A stretch of DNA of 64,000 bases from Cruorifilaria tuberocauda (lineage: Eukaryota > Nematoda > Chromadorea > Rhabditida > Onchocercidae), in contig JABVXU010000058.1 in the NCBI GenBank assembly GCA_013365365.1, positions 62,001-126,000 on the forward strand. The letters are read 5' to 3'. Positions 1-14,865 of this stretch are shown here, in pieces. Made by a program: the position numbers and the translations under genes. Below the pieces are notes generated by a model, which saw nothing but the letters and a program-made list of their open reading frames with translations, was not told where the DNA came from and made no database searches. Numbering within the stretch: position 1 is the stretch's first letter; each line of letters opens with the position of its first letter.

Positions 1-30
1 ATTCTTTCTAACAGCAATTTGAAAATTTCT

Positions 31-3000
31 TTAGCCTGCAACAAGTCTATACAAACGACACGTCGATTCTGGTACCGGTGATACTTCAAAAACAAAACCG
101 ATCACCATTAAGGGTTCTTTCGTATCACGATTTGTCACCACCTGCAATAATTATTTATTTAATTAAAAGAAAACATCATAATAAGAATAGAAAGGTAACT
201 TTTCATCACTTAATTAATACTTAGAATAATGCATAGTTATTTTCTATTCTTCTATAATTAGATTTTATTCATTTTTTTTATCAAAGTTAATAATTTTTGG
301 AAAAACCGATGTCATAAATCTGACTGACAAAATAATAATAAAATAACTGAAGATATTGCTAATTAAAAAATTAAAAAGTGAAATTTACGAAGAAAATGGA
401 TCATCAATCTACTACAAACTATGGATACTTGCATTATGCTTTAATATTACCTGTAGTACTGTGAAATTGTATAGGACGCTATTCATTAAGTCATGACTTT
501 GTAGTTTTTTCAATTCTGCAACAAATTTCACCATATATTCACACATTGGTGATCCTTCCAATCGAAAATTAAATTTTCTTCCATTTTCAATCGGTGAATA
601 GATCTAGAAAACATCACAAATAACTAATAATTTTAACAATAAAATTGATTTTTAGACTTTTAAACTAGAGGCTAAATCAACTATTTTTAAAAACACTAAA
701 AATAATGCAATCCTGTATTAAAAACTTACAGCATCTTATCCAATTTTTAGTTATTAGTTGATGAATGAAAATGAAATTCGAATGAATGTAGAATAAATAC
801 GATTAGTAAGTCACCAATTATCCTATTATCCTATTAGAGGATTTTTTCCAGAAAATTTACTTGTTTATTAAACTTACTTCAACCTTTTCGATTACTTGTT
901 TACCAAATGAGCATACTTTTGTTGATACTGTGATATCAAATCGTTGAGTACTTTCATAAAAGCTATCAACTGCATAAAGGGCAGAATTATCATCTGGTAG
1001 ACTGAATTCAATATTAGCCCAACATTTCACTAGGAAAAAACCATCACGAGGTCCTGCAGCAAATAATTCACCGAGCACTGGTGGATATTTTTCTGCTATA
1101 TCCTCCAATTTGAAAGTCTGCAAATAATTAATAAATGAAGTGCATGGAAGAAAAAGCCTTTAATTTAAACTACCAATGATATTCAAAGGGTCAAAATGAG
1201 CAAGACACTTCTTTTTAGTAAGTAAAAGCTTTCAAGGATTATCATATGATAAGCTGCACTTGTAATTTATCGCTGCAACAGCTTATATCTAATATGATCA
1301 TTTGAACAAATTCTTTAATTCTTACATTTTAGCTCCTTTTTTGTATTTTAAATTATTTTGATAATATGAAAATGTCATTAAATATTAAATTCCCTCTAAA
1401 GTTTACCAATCTTTCCACCATTTTTCATAAGGAAGAAAAAAGAAAAAAAAATAGATTATTCACGTTTTTTCTTTGTTTACTGAACGATATATCTTCCCGG
1501 TTCTTTAAAATTCTCGGAAACACACCCAAAACCTTTTAGTCAATAGCATATTGTAATTGGTGGAACGCTGTCCACATTGCTGTAGATTATTTTACCGCTA
1601 ACATATAACGTGAAACTCTTAAGTGCAATTGTTTCCTTAAGGCGGTAACAATTAATCTGCTAGAGAATTAGATAAGAATGTTAGAAGGAAGAAATCCAAA
1701 TCTTAATTAAATATATAACTGAATGGTTGAAAAAATTTGAATTTATATCAAATTCATAGTATGCTCAACTAAAAATACAGAACAATATTCGGAAAATAGG
1801 AGTATAATCATACTATGAGGAAGTGATAGCTGTAAGTGGGATCAAAGATTCTGTGGAAAAACTTATTTATGAGGAAAGTTTGAAATAATTATACTGCAAG
1901 ATATTGATGGCTTGGTAATAATAGATAATATATGCTCGAAGATAGAATAACCTTCAAGTGATTTCATTTTTTAGTATGTGTATTTAAAGTAAGCGTTTCA
2001 AATATACAGAGTACTTTAGGAATTATAAAATTCTAAGTTTTAAATTTTTCGAAATTTCTTTAAATATTTGATTAGGTTCTTAAAAACTTTGAAAGGAATT
2101 GAAAAGTTTATAAAATAACTTTTTAATAAATAATAATAATTACATAATGTCATATTGTTTTAATTAACATGCAATCATGAAAATATTACTTCAAGCGGTT
2201 CATCGGCAAGTTTCGGTATTCGCACGAGGTCAACCCGTGAAGCAACGTTATTTGGAATGGGTTCAACATACGCTGTAAAACCGCATAAGGTAAGCATTGA
2301 AGAAGCAATAGCACGATCATCGACAGGTCCCATAGGTGATAGTTTTTCAACTGGTGACTGTCCATTCAATGATACTCGACCATTGTTGTAGCCATTCATT
2401 CTAAAGATTTCATTACTTCAATAATTTAATATTTATCTATAAAAATTAAGAGATATCAAGAATTTCTAATTGTTTTGGTGTAAGATAGAACACAAACTTT
2501 TTTCATTTTAAACTAGAATAAAATTTCAATTATTAAAAGAGTAAAATGTGCAAATTTTCCCTAATCTATTTAATAATGTGAACGAAACTTACTCGACGAT
2601 GCGCTGATAAGCTTTGAGATCGTCTTGAGCTGAAAACGCAGTCTGTGCTGAAGTTGGAGCTGGGAAACCCGCGGGCCATACTGTTGGGTAAAGTGCCCGA
2701 GGTAATACATTTTGCTTACTCATTGCTAACATCGATAAATTATTCAGCGCAGCTGACATCGGTTTTTCTTTCTCAGCACTGGTTCCAGGGACAGTTGCAC
2801 TAACAGCAGATGGCGGAGATGCTTCCGCTGACTTCAAATTAAAATCGTGTCAATTTAAGCTTGATTCAAATTTGCATTAACTTTTTAGATTTCTAAATTT
2901 CATCATATTTAATTTAAATTTTGAGAAATAAATTAATGAATAACAATAATCCAAATATCAACTGGCATATTTAACCTTAAAATAGCGTATTTAACTTAAA

Positions 3001-6000
3001 ACTGAAATTTAGAAGCTTAAAATTAAAATTGAACTGAATGCAAATACCTTAAGCTTAGCTTGTGTTTCACGAGCTTTCTTTCGAGCAAGAACTTGGATAT
3101 GTGATGAAACTTGCTTTCGTGTTCTCGTTTTGCCACACCTTATTTTAATATATCGAGCTATTAATTCATTCCGACCTGTAATTTTAAAAAGTTTAAGGAG
3201 TAAAATAGTGCTGTTAAATTAAATTCTGTTCAATCAAGCAAAATTTCGGTCGAATTTTGTACTGATCGAACGATTTCATCTATATTGAAAACAAATTTCA
3301 AATCAAATTCTATATTGATTGAAAATTTTCACTTGTTCCATTACTTAAACAAAATGCGAAAAGATCTTAGCTAATTCAGCAAATACATTTCAAAAATTTC
3401 AATCAGTCAGAAGTAAATTAAACTTAATGTCAAATATAAAAAATCGGAATTTTTTTCGACCAATCTAATAAAATATGATTCATTATGATAAAAGTCTTAT
3501 CACTAAATAATTATTCTTAAATATTATTCTAATAATCCATAAAAATATCATTTATATAATCGATCAAACATATCTAGATCCCTCAACTATTAATTTTCTT
3601 GTTGAAAGTTCTTTTACATATATCAGTAAATGTTATTAAAATGCATTAATGCATATAGAGTTCACAAAAATTTCAATCACTGAATTATAGAGATATCGAT
3701 AAGTTCTATCTCAAGTTCATGTAAAATGTTGAAAATTAAAATATTCGGACGATGTTTATCCACCTGTTCTCCACGGAGGTTAACAAGGTTATTTGATTTT
3801 GTAGATATGACCAATGATGCATAAATGTTTTCCTTTAGCTTTAGAGAATTGATATCCTTTGAAGATAGTTGGATAGGAGAGAACTGTGGTCATCTCAAGG
3901 ACATTTATCATTATCATATAAGCAATGATTAGCTATTCTCTCCATCTGCTTTTTTCCATAAATTACAACAAATTTTATTCAATTATAAAATATATCAGGA
4001 AAATTTTAATTTAGAAAATTTTAAATTTCAAAGATTTACAATTCAAATGATACGGCCATTCATTATCTGTCCCTTCGATTAAAACATTTAAATCATTTGA
4101 ATTTGTTAAACAAAAAAACTTAATTGCTTGAACGTTTACAATTGAAAGCAATCTAATAATTAATCACTTTACTTTTGGCTCTTCTGTTAATCATATTTAT
4201 GCTTTTTTAATTTTGTTAATTTTCAATTCAATGAATTCATATTCTAAAAAACGAATAAGATAAAATAAAAGAAAAAATTAGGATGAATCATTGGGAAGAA
4301 AGAAAATCCCATATTCCGCTTCCGTTTTTCATTCTTTCCTTCGTTTCTTCTCTCTACAATGTTGAAAATGACAACAAAATGATACAGGTAGATGGCAATA
4401 AAATACAAAAATTTTCCTTGCCCTGTTGCTATTTTAACAAGAGCTGGTTTTATTTTAAAGATGGATAACATTTTCGCTGTTTGAAAAAAAGAATTATTTT
4501 AGCAGAAAATGGAAAGAAACATTTCCTCGGGTATTTTGATTTTGGAAAGAAAATTGATTTCAATTTGGCAGAAAAAAAATCGAAGATAAATTAACAATGA
4601 AATTATCAACTCATTGATTCATTTAATTTAATCACATGAACAGTTGAAGTAATTCATTCCAAATTTTGATTTAAAAACTGATTAAACTTCCATAGACAAA
4701 AAGATGATAATTTCAGCACAATTTTTTGAGTAATTTGCATGCATTAATATCTTGTAAGTTTTAAAGAATGAAAAATTTTAACCGAAGTTTTGTGTATTGA
4801 AATATCTTCGGCTTTGAACTTTGAATCTAAAGATTTCTACTAATCATCTTCTGGACAACTTTTTCAAACAATGTATCAAACAAATATTCCAAGAAATGCA
4901 TTTGCTTCAATTTTTTTTTCTTTTATAAATCTATTCAGGCTATAAACTAACAGGTATAGCATTTACCGTACTCTTATATATGTTGCTATATCCGTCCCAA
5001 ATATAAGTTTAATTGTAGGCTATAAACGATTATGAAATTCCACACATATTTCTTATCAAAAAATGTTATAGCTAGATTTCTTGCAAAAAATGAAATTTTT
5101 TGCAAGAAAAAAAATTATTAAAAGTATTAAGGAAATGAAGTGAAATGTTGTAATGATAAGTAAATTTTTAAAAAATCAAATTTTTTGTTAAATTTATTTT
5201 TTAATTATTTCAATTACTTTTTTATAATTTTTCACAATTTCTTTTCGCTTTTTTTGTTTATTTTTGAAATAAAAAATAAGAAATGATGCAAGAGAAGAAT
5301 TGATGAGGAGAAGATGGATGAGCAGATGTGCTATAATAATATACTGCAGGTGATAGTACCGGAATAGTAAAGTCCCTCAAAAGTATGCAAATGTGGAAAT
5401 ATACCGAAGGATGGATATTTGGGAGTGAAAATTCATTGCGGTTAATTCAGGGAGCATAGAAGAGATGAAGAAGAAAGAAACAGCTCTTCCACAAACATCT
5501 GCCCTCTTTCCGATGACCGGTCATCATGTATTTTTGGACAATCAAAATGTCATCACCACAGCAATTGATAGATTGGTAGATATGCAAGCTAGTGGTAAGT
5601 AAATGATGAATAAAAGGATCAAATGAATATGAAAATTGATAAATGAAAATGAGAGAAAAAACGATAATGATATAGTGAAAAAAAGGAGATCAATTGATTT
5701 ATAAATATATAAATTTTTTTGTTTTATGAATAAAATTATCAGACAGTTGTTATTTCATTTCCTAATACATTATTCGTCGATATATGAGAAATACTGAAAA
5801 CTGTGATAGGTCAATTGATAAAATAAACAGAATGACCTATTTACTATTTGCAAATATCCAAATTTCCATCAAATATCCTTTGTTCATTATTTAGTGCACA
5901 ATAAATTTAAATGACTTTACAAAAGATATCCCACTGCTATCATTGGTAATGTATTGGGACAGTAAACAAATTTTGAGATATTTCATGCTTCATGATTTAT

Positions 6001-6912
6001 CTAAATTTGCCATTTCTTGCTTTCCTAATAACAAATTAATCATATTTGTATGGAATAATGAAAATTTAATTTATACTTACCGTACATTTTTCCTTCATCG
6101 CTAAGTATAATTTTCCGTCGACCACATGGTGGATAAATTTGTAACGCTTCTTGAAATGCCTTAAATTTAATTTCGACATTATGAAATGTATAACATGATA
6201 GTAAATTTTTCAGTTGTTAAGCTCTAGCATAAAAATAGCTGGAAGTAATAAATAAAAGAAATAAAGAATAAATAAAAGAATAAAGAATAAAAGAATGAAG
6301 GAAAGAATAAAAGAAAGTGGTACCTGGTCAATATCAGGTGACCAAACACCTTCAGCATCAGCAGATAAATCGGTAGCCGAGGAGCTGGCCTGTGCTGGCT
6401 CGCCAACATTTGCTTGATCACCGGCGGTAGGAGATAACTGAAACTATTCTTTCCTATTCATCTTTGTCAAAATACCGAAATATATTACGGTATTTTGATT
6501 TTAAAAATTGGAATTTTAAAGTACTGAAAATTATTTTACATAAATATAAATATAAACAAATTTACAAGTTGCATGTAAGTTTCACCTGATTGATAATAGA
6601 TTGCCCGTTCATTTGCCAGATGTTTGGTTTCTGATCTAAAGGTGAACCCGCTGACCTGAAAAGTGAAGAGAGAAAGTGAAAAATGTCAAGCAAATCGCAA
6701 GATAAACGTAAGCAATCATGAGTTAATAAATCAAAATGGTTGATTTTAGTATTGTATTTCAAATATTCGATTATAATTTAAGCGCAATTAATGTTTTTAC
6801 TACGAATATCCGAAAACAGATAAGAATACCTGTTTGAAGCGATATCGTCGTTAGATGAAGCGGCTGACGAGAGAATGTGTCTTTGGGCACCAAGCACTTC
6901 TTCCTGGTTCAT
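31..6912 (-). CDS. egl-44: TEAD/TEF-family transcription factor (EGL-44 orthologue), complete, 10 exons
   Basis: Sequence-specific nuclear transcription factor of the TEAD/Scalloped family, which partners with Yorkie/YAP or Vestigial-type cofactors. Joined exons in transcript order: 6912-6830, 6655-6586, 6437-6324, 6159-6081, 3175-3048, 2831-2593, 2400-2190, 1117-878, 603-451, 141-31. All phases match and the product is about 475 aa. The TEA DNA-binding domain (about residues 84-157) shows [34 protein letters not shown] and [16 protein letters not shown]. The C-terminal cofactor-binding domain shows [40 protein letters not shown] and a closing CRLYRLV. A 2.9-kb intron splits the TEA domain at the glycine codon before RNELI. 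The ATG at 6912 directly follows a TTGCAG acceptor, so it is either trans-spliced or preceded by a non-coding exon far upstream. The family is certain. The egl-44 name rests on there being a single TEAD gene in nematodes and on vrk-1 lying next to it. Confidence 0.95.
5077..5109. repeat. 14-bp perfect inverted repeat in the large egl-44 intron
   Basis: Arms 5077-5090 (TTTCTTGCAAAAAA) and 5096-5109 are exact reverse complements around a 5-nt spacer. The repeat lies inside the 3176-6080 intron. No coding or mobile-element features flank it. It may be no more than a chance hairpin in AT-rich DNA. Confidence 0.6.
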
Positions 6913-8746
6913 CTGCAAGTATCATTTCTTTTTATCACTGGTCATTTTTCTTTTTTATCATTGATCATTTTTCAATCGTATTTATTCAGCTTTTTTAATG
7001 AGCTTAACTTTGGCTGAAATTAGCTACTCCAGTTAAAAAACCATTTCCGAAAATCACTAAAAATTATTGCCCAAACTAACCTACAAAATAGCTTTACAAA
7101 TCTATAAAAGAAAAAAAGTATTTCGAAAATTCTGAATTTTAGTTAATTAATTTCAATTACATTAGTAAAAGTAATTATGAACAAAAATTATTGAGTGATG
7201 AAATAATAAGAAGTATAAGGTCAGGAATAGAACAAATGGCAAGATAGAAGTCCGAATTCAGGTTTGTTGAAAATTACTTCAAGTAAAAATAACTTACAAA
7301 TTTTATATATTGCAAGATAATTACTCAGAAGAGCTTATTATTACACAATCTTCAATTACTATCTCAATTAAAATTTCACTAATTATTTAATTCTTTTTCA
7401 ATTTAAACTTATTAATCAATCAGCCAGCCGGATTAGTATAAACGTTTAAATAGGCCTTTTCTCGAAATATTCATGCATTATTTTTACTGAACAGTCAATT
7501 ACCTCACTGTTTTAAATTAATATTTCAAATTTCTTGACCAATGTCTTTTTAAAAAATCGTTTTGTGAAATTTAAATAATTAGTACATTAAATTTTAGAGA
7601 TTTATAAATAAATCGTAAAATTTTGAATATATTAAGTAAGTTCTTAAATTTCAGTAGTATTTGCAATTATTTGTTTTCAAATTGTTGAAAAATAAGTTAA
7701 AGAGATCATTTCATTTCAATTCCTAAAATCTTAAATTTAAGTTAGATTCATATAATTAAAATATTAATAAAAAAAGAGAAACATTCCTATACTATAAAAC
7801 AAACAATAATGAATAAATTTAATGTTAGCATGAAGTAGCTAATATTTTTGTGTAATAAAATTTCGAAATATTATTTCTTCATTGACAGATTGCAATGCAT
7901 TGATTTGATTTCCTCTCGAAATGTGGATCTTTGATGATTTCAACGATACGGTCGGTATGTATTGGTTTGTACCGTATCATATTTCCTCTTTATATTCAGT
8001 TGAAAGAAACTGTATCACTGATAAAGCATTTCATTTTTGTGTCCGAATTTTTTAATTATATATTTTAATAGCGGAAATTAACGAGCATTTGTTAATGATT
8101 TTCAAATTATTGAAAATTTCAATCATTTCCACTAATAATTCTGTATGATCGGATGATAACAGTAACAAATACTGTAGCAGTTATTGTATTCATTCTATTT
8201 CTGTTTGATATTGCTTTCTTTTTATCTTTTATTACTTTTGCTCTTTGTTATTTTTCATCTGTTCGTCATTCTAAATTATTCGCCTATTTTGAAATGCAAA
8301 AAAGAAAATATAGTATCAAATTGCTGTGTTGATTAGCTTTTTCCTTTCCTTATCAATTTGTTCATCTATTCGTTTCTCTCAGGTCATTATCAGCTGTGAT
8401 GTGTTTGATCAATGTATTATCTATCACTATATTATCAGTACTGCCATCGACTTCTCACTGCTAATGAGCGATTAGAGAAAAGTTTGCAGCGATTTAAATG
8501 CATTCACTGATGCTATAAATTTGATGATACGCAATCAGGTGAAGGACACAATGATAGCACTGACAAATACACAGAGCTATCGGATAATTACTGATAGAAA
8601 TAATTGTGATTCAAAAGACAGAACAAAAGTTAGCATAATGATTAGACAGCACTGATTGTGATTATGATAACGATGATAAGGATGCAACAATTGCAATTTC
8701 TTTCTCAGTATGTGTCTTTCTGTGTCTGTGTTTTTTTGTGAATTTA

Positions 8747-8771
8747 TGTGTGTGTGTGTGTGTGTGTGTGT
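8747..8771. repeat. (TG)n microsatellite
   Basis: About 12 uninterrupted TG units in non-coding DNA upstream of egl-44. Confidence 0.95.
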
Positions 8772-8905
8772 CTTTCACATATGTCCTCATCACGTAGAAT
8801 ATGCCATTTCTCACGACAATTCCATTCTCAACAATAATCCATCCATATCAAGCAGTCCTAGAGATACTTTCAATCCTATCATCAATTTCACGTCACTTCC
8901 ACCTT

Positions 8906-8962
8906 TCCCTCCTCCCTCTCTCCCTCTCTCCCTCCTCCCTCTCTCTCTCTCTCTCCCTCTCC
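8906..8962. repeat. Polypyrimidine CT/CCCT tract
   Basis: About 57 nt of almost pure pyrimidine on the plus strand, mixing CCCT and CT units. It produces a spurious serine/leucine-rich open frame that should not be annotated as a gene. Confidence 0.9.
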
Positions 8963-9163
8963 ATCCGTTTTGTGAACAAGCAATATTAGGAATGAGTGTG
9001 AACGGGCTTTCCAGATGATAATTATAAGCAATAGTGGACAGGTAACGGTGAGGGATAGAAGCGTTTTAGGACAGAAAGGTGCGCTTTAATGGCCGTGATG
9101 ATGATTTTGGTGGTTTTTACCAGCGCTGATTCATCTCTTCATAAACGTATCACGAGAGGTATT

Positions 9164-9180
9164 GAGAGAGAGAGAGAGAG
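9164..9180. repeat. (GA)n microsatellite
   Basis: Short run of GA units about 200 bp from the opposite-skew CT tract at 8906-8962. Confidence 0.9.
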
Positions 9181-11460
9181 CCCTTTCTCGAAATGCTTTT
9201 GTCTCCTTTCTCTCTCCTTCAGTTTAAAAAAAGAAGAGGAACTTGTTGGGACTGTCATGCCATCATCTTTTGAGTTATTTTAAATCGATGAACAGATGAT
9301 TGAAAATGGAATGAAAATTTGATGAAATAACCTAAATTGCTAAATATACTTGGAAAAAAGCATTCCTAAATTCAGTAAATTTTTAATTGAATACATTTAT
9401 TTTTTCAATTATGTTTCATTTAATTCTTTATTTTTCATTTGCATAATTTTTTTTCTTTTGATTTGGTTTATAGGAAAAAATAATTATCAAATTATTCATA
9501 CACAACAAATCTTCCATTTTTTTAAGTTCACCTTACTTATTATTCAAGAAGAAAAATCTAATCACTAAGTTAAAAAAAATGCCGTAATTTAAAAAAATAT
9601 ATTATTGAAAGTTTAAATTACAGTAGCATTTTTGAAAAAAAACGCAAAAGTTATTGGTATTGTTGAAATTTGAACCTTTGTCGATGTTTCTTCAATCGTA
9701 AGCTAAGTTCAACAATCGTTTAAGATTAAAATACTTCGAATTTCAATCACTACCACTGTTGCAACTTTATAATTGTTAACAGTTGCTAAATGATTCCTAA
9801 ACTACGTTTCATTATCATTAATGAATATAAATCTAAATTACTACGTTTTTTTTAGTAATAATTATAATTGTTGCATAATGTATCAAATCAGTAACAAATT
9901 ACCTCTGAGGGAATACTGGAGTTCGGATATTATTCGAATTTCATTTACTTGGAAGCATTAAAATAAGCTAATTTGTTAAGCATTATTAAACCAATGTAAT
10001 TCTTTTGTTCTAATATCTCAAGCATCGCTACAATTAATTAAATTAAAATTAAATGAGTTTGCAATGGGACTAAATTTTGATCTCTCTATCTTTCTTCTAA
10101 GCTATCTTTTTTTCTCCGTTCATTGCAAAAATTTGCAACATCCAACAATTCAGGAAATACTTTCTGAATTAAAATTTTAGCATATTATTATTAATTAGAT
10201 GATAAAACAAAATCTAAGTGTTAATGAAATGCACTATTCCCTGTAGAATTAATGTAATTTTTAAGTATCTCATATTTTTATTATTTTCTACAATTATCGA
10301 ATAAATTAATATTTAATATAGTTAATTAATAGACTCATTTGTTTTATGCTATTAATGGAAAGGTAAGAACAGCTGGTGGTAGCTTAAATTATCTTCGTAT
10401 AAACCACTCAGAGAACATTTCTTCACCGATGATCATCCAATTCTATTGAATGTAAATAAGCCGATCAATGGAACCAACCTATTTTAGTGGTTAGGTAAAC
10501 AGTTCTCTTCACTGTACAATGCTCATATCTTACATTTACACACTTAACTTACAATATTAGCTTAAATGCTAACTTAAGCAATTTCTCCTCCCAAATAATC
10601 TATTGGAAAATATTGATATCATTTCTAATTTATTGAAAGATTATTTCAGATTTCTTTAAAGAGTAAATTAAGGCATTCCATCGAATAATCTCTCTCTCTC
10701 TCTCAAAGAGGAAATACATAATATATGATATTAAGTAAATATTTTAATATTGATAAGTATGAGGTACTCATCCTCTTTTGAAGATTAAAGCTTATGTAAG
10801 TAAATTGAGTGAGAAAAGTAGAAAAACGAGCCATAGTATTAATTTTTCAATTCTTTTCATTCTTCTAAAATTGATCTTTGTTCAGTTCAATATAGCTTAA
10901 ATTATTAAAATTTTTCTTTATTATCATTCTTTCAAATAATATTAATAACATAAAATATTCAAATCTTTTCTTTTCACCAAAGAACGATCGATCAATAATT
11001 GCAAAAATTTCTTATCAATTTGAAAATTATATTTGTTAAAGTAGAATTAGTTTAAAATTTAAATTGTTTTCCTATCAAAAAATTATTTCCCTTATCACAA
11101 CAATTCAACTTTTCAATACTTCAATGTAACATTTCTTGCAATGATGACGCATTTATCACCAAGAATTCATCTCTCTTCTCATTTTCCTTTTCTTCTTTTC
11201 CTTTTTTTTCCGTTTACAAAATCTTATAAATGCAAATTGACAAAGATACTCTTTTCATTCTTTGTAGTATTCCCTCTCCTACCTCTCTCTCTCCCTCTCT
11301 CTGTCAATAGTAAAGTGGAAGAAAGTTTTCTCCACCTATCCAATTAATAACAAATTATCATACTTCTCTTTCCCCTTCATAATACTCTTTCCCTTAACTT
11401 TTCAAAAGATGTAATACTTTTAAAATTGTAATATACGAACAGACAACCTGTATATATTGC

Positions 11461-11752
11461 TATATACACATACACACACATACACATACATCAAGAAACC
11501 GTCGATTAATTTACATATACACACATGCCACATACATATACGCATATACATAACATACACATACACACGCGACATACACAACACAGACATACGTGAAGAA
11601 ACCATCAAATCATTAATTTACAACACACACACACACACACATGCACGCACATATACGCACACATAAATACATGAAGAAACCATGGAATCATTATTTTACA
11701 TACATACACACACAGGAAGAAACCATGGATTCATTAATTTAGACAGACACAG
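11461..11752. repeat. Compound minisatellite: four copies of a ~28-nt core separated by CA-rich runs
   Basis: A core starting AAGAAACC and continuing into ATTAATTTACA-like sequence occurs at 11493, 11596, 11674 and 11717. Between cores lie (CA)n/(TACA)n runs. The copy-to-copy distances are 103, 78 and 43 nt, so the CA spacer shortens along the array. The last copy ends in a GACA-type run instead of CACA. Open frames across it are repeat artefacts. Confidence 0.85.
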
Positions 11753-14111
11753 ACAGGTGGGTACAGAAGTTTTGCTTTAAAGTAGAAAGTTTAATGGTAG
11801 AGAGTGCGAAGATGTGGATGGATAGCATCGATTGGTGATCGTTTCTTCGACAAAGACAAAAACGAAACTGCTGAAGTGTCCTGTGAACTCGTCTTCTCCT
11901 ACCACCTTTCTATTCACCTACCTATAACTTTTTTTTAATTAAACCAAAGATAAAATGAAACAAACTTCTTCCCTTCACTTCTCTCCCTCTTTCTCTCTCT
12001 CTCTCTCCCATTCGTTACCGTTAAAGGTTCATTTCTTCCTTTCTTTTTTATCTTTTCGTTTATTTTGTCAGAAATTAACTACAGAAAATGTAAGTCATTT
12101 TGCAGTTTGTTACTGCGAATTAATGATAGGAAAAGGTAAAAAAAGTTTTCTCATTTGTCTATTCAATAGAGGTCAGATTAGAGAAGAAGAGACAAAGGTC
12201 ATGGAAGTGATATGGAAAGAAATGAAGGGATCCGCTAGGTAGGGTACAAACACGACATTTTGCAATTAACTACTGCAGTCATCAAAAAATCACCGCTAAT
12301 AATTACAGTCATTATGTTGAAATACGAAAAGAACGAGAGAGAGAGGAATGAAATTATTTAGCGTTATTGGAGTTATTGGATAGAATTAAATCGCACTGAT
12401 TGAAGACAAATTTCAAACTCAATAAAATAGGAAATTTAAATAATTGAACCTGTAAATAAAAATTCAAATTCCAAACAGTTACGCTAACGAAAATTCCATG
12501 AAGAAATTTAATGGCTGGCAACTGAAATGCTAGAATACAGAAAAGAATAACAAATAGAAGTTTATGGTGAAGTGATAATTTGAATTCTGGCTTATCTTAT
12601 TAACTATTCCATATTCTTTATCAGTCTCGACTTGAATCATTGGCGATAATGGCGATAGCATATTGATAATATTTAAATTCGTCAATCACTAACCCGTTCA
12701 TTCGTTTCTAACAATGCCTAAATGGGTATTGGCGCCTGAATAATTTCTTCTTATTAAGCCAACAGAAAAAAATATTGTTGTGTGGTCGGTCAGCATTTTT
12801 AGATCAATGAATATATTAACATTCTTGACAGTTTGCACGTACAAAAAATCTACACACAGACACACATACACATACACACACATACACAGGTGTACATACC
12901 TGAGTGTACAGGTAAACAGTAAGCTTAAATATTAACAGAGAGATTTAATATTTTTGTGGTGAAATTTCTTTTATTTACAGTTGTAATATCATAGTTACAA
13001 TGAGAGGAAAAGAATGGACAAATGGACAGATGGATAAATAAACAAGTGGACAAGAAAGAGAAAGAGGGAATTGGAGAGAGAAATAGAGAGAGGTCATTGT
13101 TTTGGTGAGGTCATTGAAGGGCAAACGGAGGCCGTGAAAGCAGAAGCAGATGTCCGTGTCGATCGCTACGCCAACCATGCGCATATGTTTACTGTCCAAG
13201 GGCATTCATTCCCTTAGCAGTAGCCATCAACAATTATCTCCACCTCTCCTTCCTCTATCCGTAAATTTACCATTCGATCCAAAATCCGATTATTATAACT
13301 CATCCGAATAGGGAATTTTAAGGGATCGAGGGAAAAAAACACTTCGATCAATAAGTATATGAGTAGTATATATGGATATCAGGTATCTATAGGTATAGAG
13401 AGTATGTATGGGAGTTCGAGATAACAAGGTAGATATTAACCGGAAATAAACTTGAAATTACTTCAATCAAACTGAGTAAAAGTTGCAAAATTAAAATAAA
13501 AGATGAAGAGATAATTGGGATTGGTTAAGAAATGAAAGGAAGATTAAATGAAGGATAATATTTCAGGATTATTCATTTTTGATATGGTTTCAGGAAAGTT
13601 TTTAACTTTTCCATCCATGAATTACCTCTAGCCGGATATATATATTAAGAATTTAAATTAACAATTCACTCCTCATAACGAAGTGAAATATTTCGATTTT
13701 TTAAAATGTTTGCAATTAAACAGTAATTTGATACTCTGCACTAACATTCAGTTCCGCTACAGAGATGTCAATACAACATACAATATCATTCAAAAAGTTA
13801 TCAGAATGAGCAACATCAAGAGAAGCTAATCACAGGCAAATCTCTCCGATATATTTTCCACAAAAGAAATTACTACATACAGAGATACGGTAATCCGTTG
13901 AGATACCGTAGAAATTTACGAGAATGAATCGTTTCATTAAACTGATGAAACGTCAAAGATCAAAAAAAAAAAGATTTGACCATTTCTTAGAAAGCAATAT
14001 GGAAATAATAAAAAATACTGACGAAGGTGAGAAGAAAATGGGGACTTTTTTCCCCTTGAATCTTCGAATTACTTAAAGTTTAGGAAAAATGAGTAGAATG
14101 AGAAAAATTAT

Positions 14112-14141
14112 CGTCACTATCACAAAATGATAATAGTGACG
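14112..14141. repeat. 9-bp inverted repeat with 12-nt loop
   Basis: Arms CGTCACTAT (14112-14120) and ATAGTGACG (14133-14141) are exact reverse complements. The inner TCA/TGA bases can add pairs to the stem. Non-coding context with no assigned function. Confidence 0.6.
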
Positions 14142-14865
14142 AACTGTTCATCTTAATTTGTCTTGAAATGAAAAATAAACATTGTTTTCCTCCATACAAT
14201 TACACTTTTTAAAAATATAAACAAAGGAATGTTTTATAAGAGAACAGGTAAGAAGTATAATATAAATGCCTTCTTTCATTCATAGAGAAATAAAAATTAA
14301 ATGATGAAAACTTCGACAACTAACTTCATGGTTAATCATCAAGTATTATTTATTTTCTTCGATCAATTTTATAAAAATTTCAAAATGAATAACTGTTTCA
14401 ACTAACAATCATTTGAAATTATTAAGTGAAAGATTAATCTTGATGAATATTGATAAGCTTCTATCAAATAATTACCAATGATTTAACAAACAGCTCAAAA
14501 GTAAAAATAAAGTAAGGTTATTAAACCTTTTCTAATACGATCATATGCAATTCAATCTATAATGCATAAATAAATGGATAATAAAAAGCGTTAGCCATTT
14601 TAAATGATCAGTCATAACAATTTCAATGCATGCAGTAGAGCTGCTCTTCGTATATTTTTGAATGATAAAATAATTAGTGATAAGTCATTAATTGAACGAA
14701 TGAATGTAAGGTAAGGTAATATATAAAATACGATTAGTTATTTCCAATTTCAACACAATGCAAAAATCGCAACTATTGAGCTTCCCTTATCATTAATGAG
14801 TAATATTAGGGCGCTTCAACGCATTTTGATGTGTTCTGTCTTAAGCAACAATTGTTTATTACGAA

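Noticed and set aside
7946..7980. Inverted repeat GATACGGT...ACCGTATC as an operator or terminator
   Set aside because: Only 8-bp arms in AT-rich eukaryotic intergenic DNA; not distinguishable from chance.
8710..9018. 102-aa plus-strand frame rich in Ser, Pro and Leu
   Set aside because: Built on TG and CT repeats with no splice partners or family motif.
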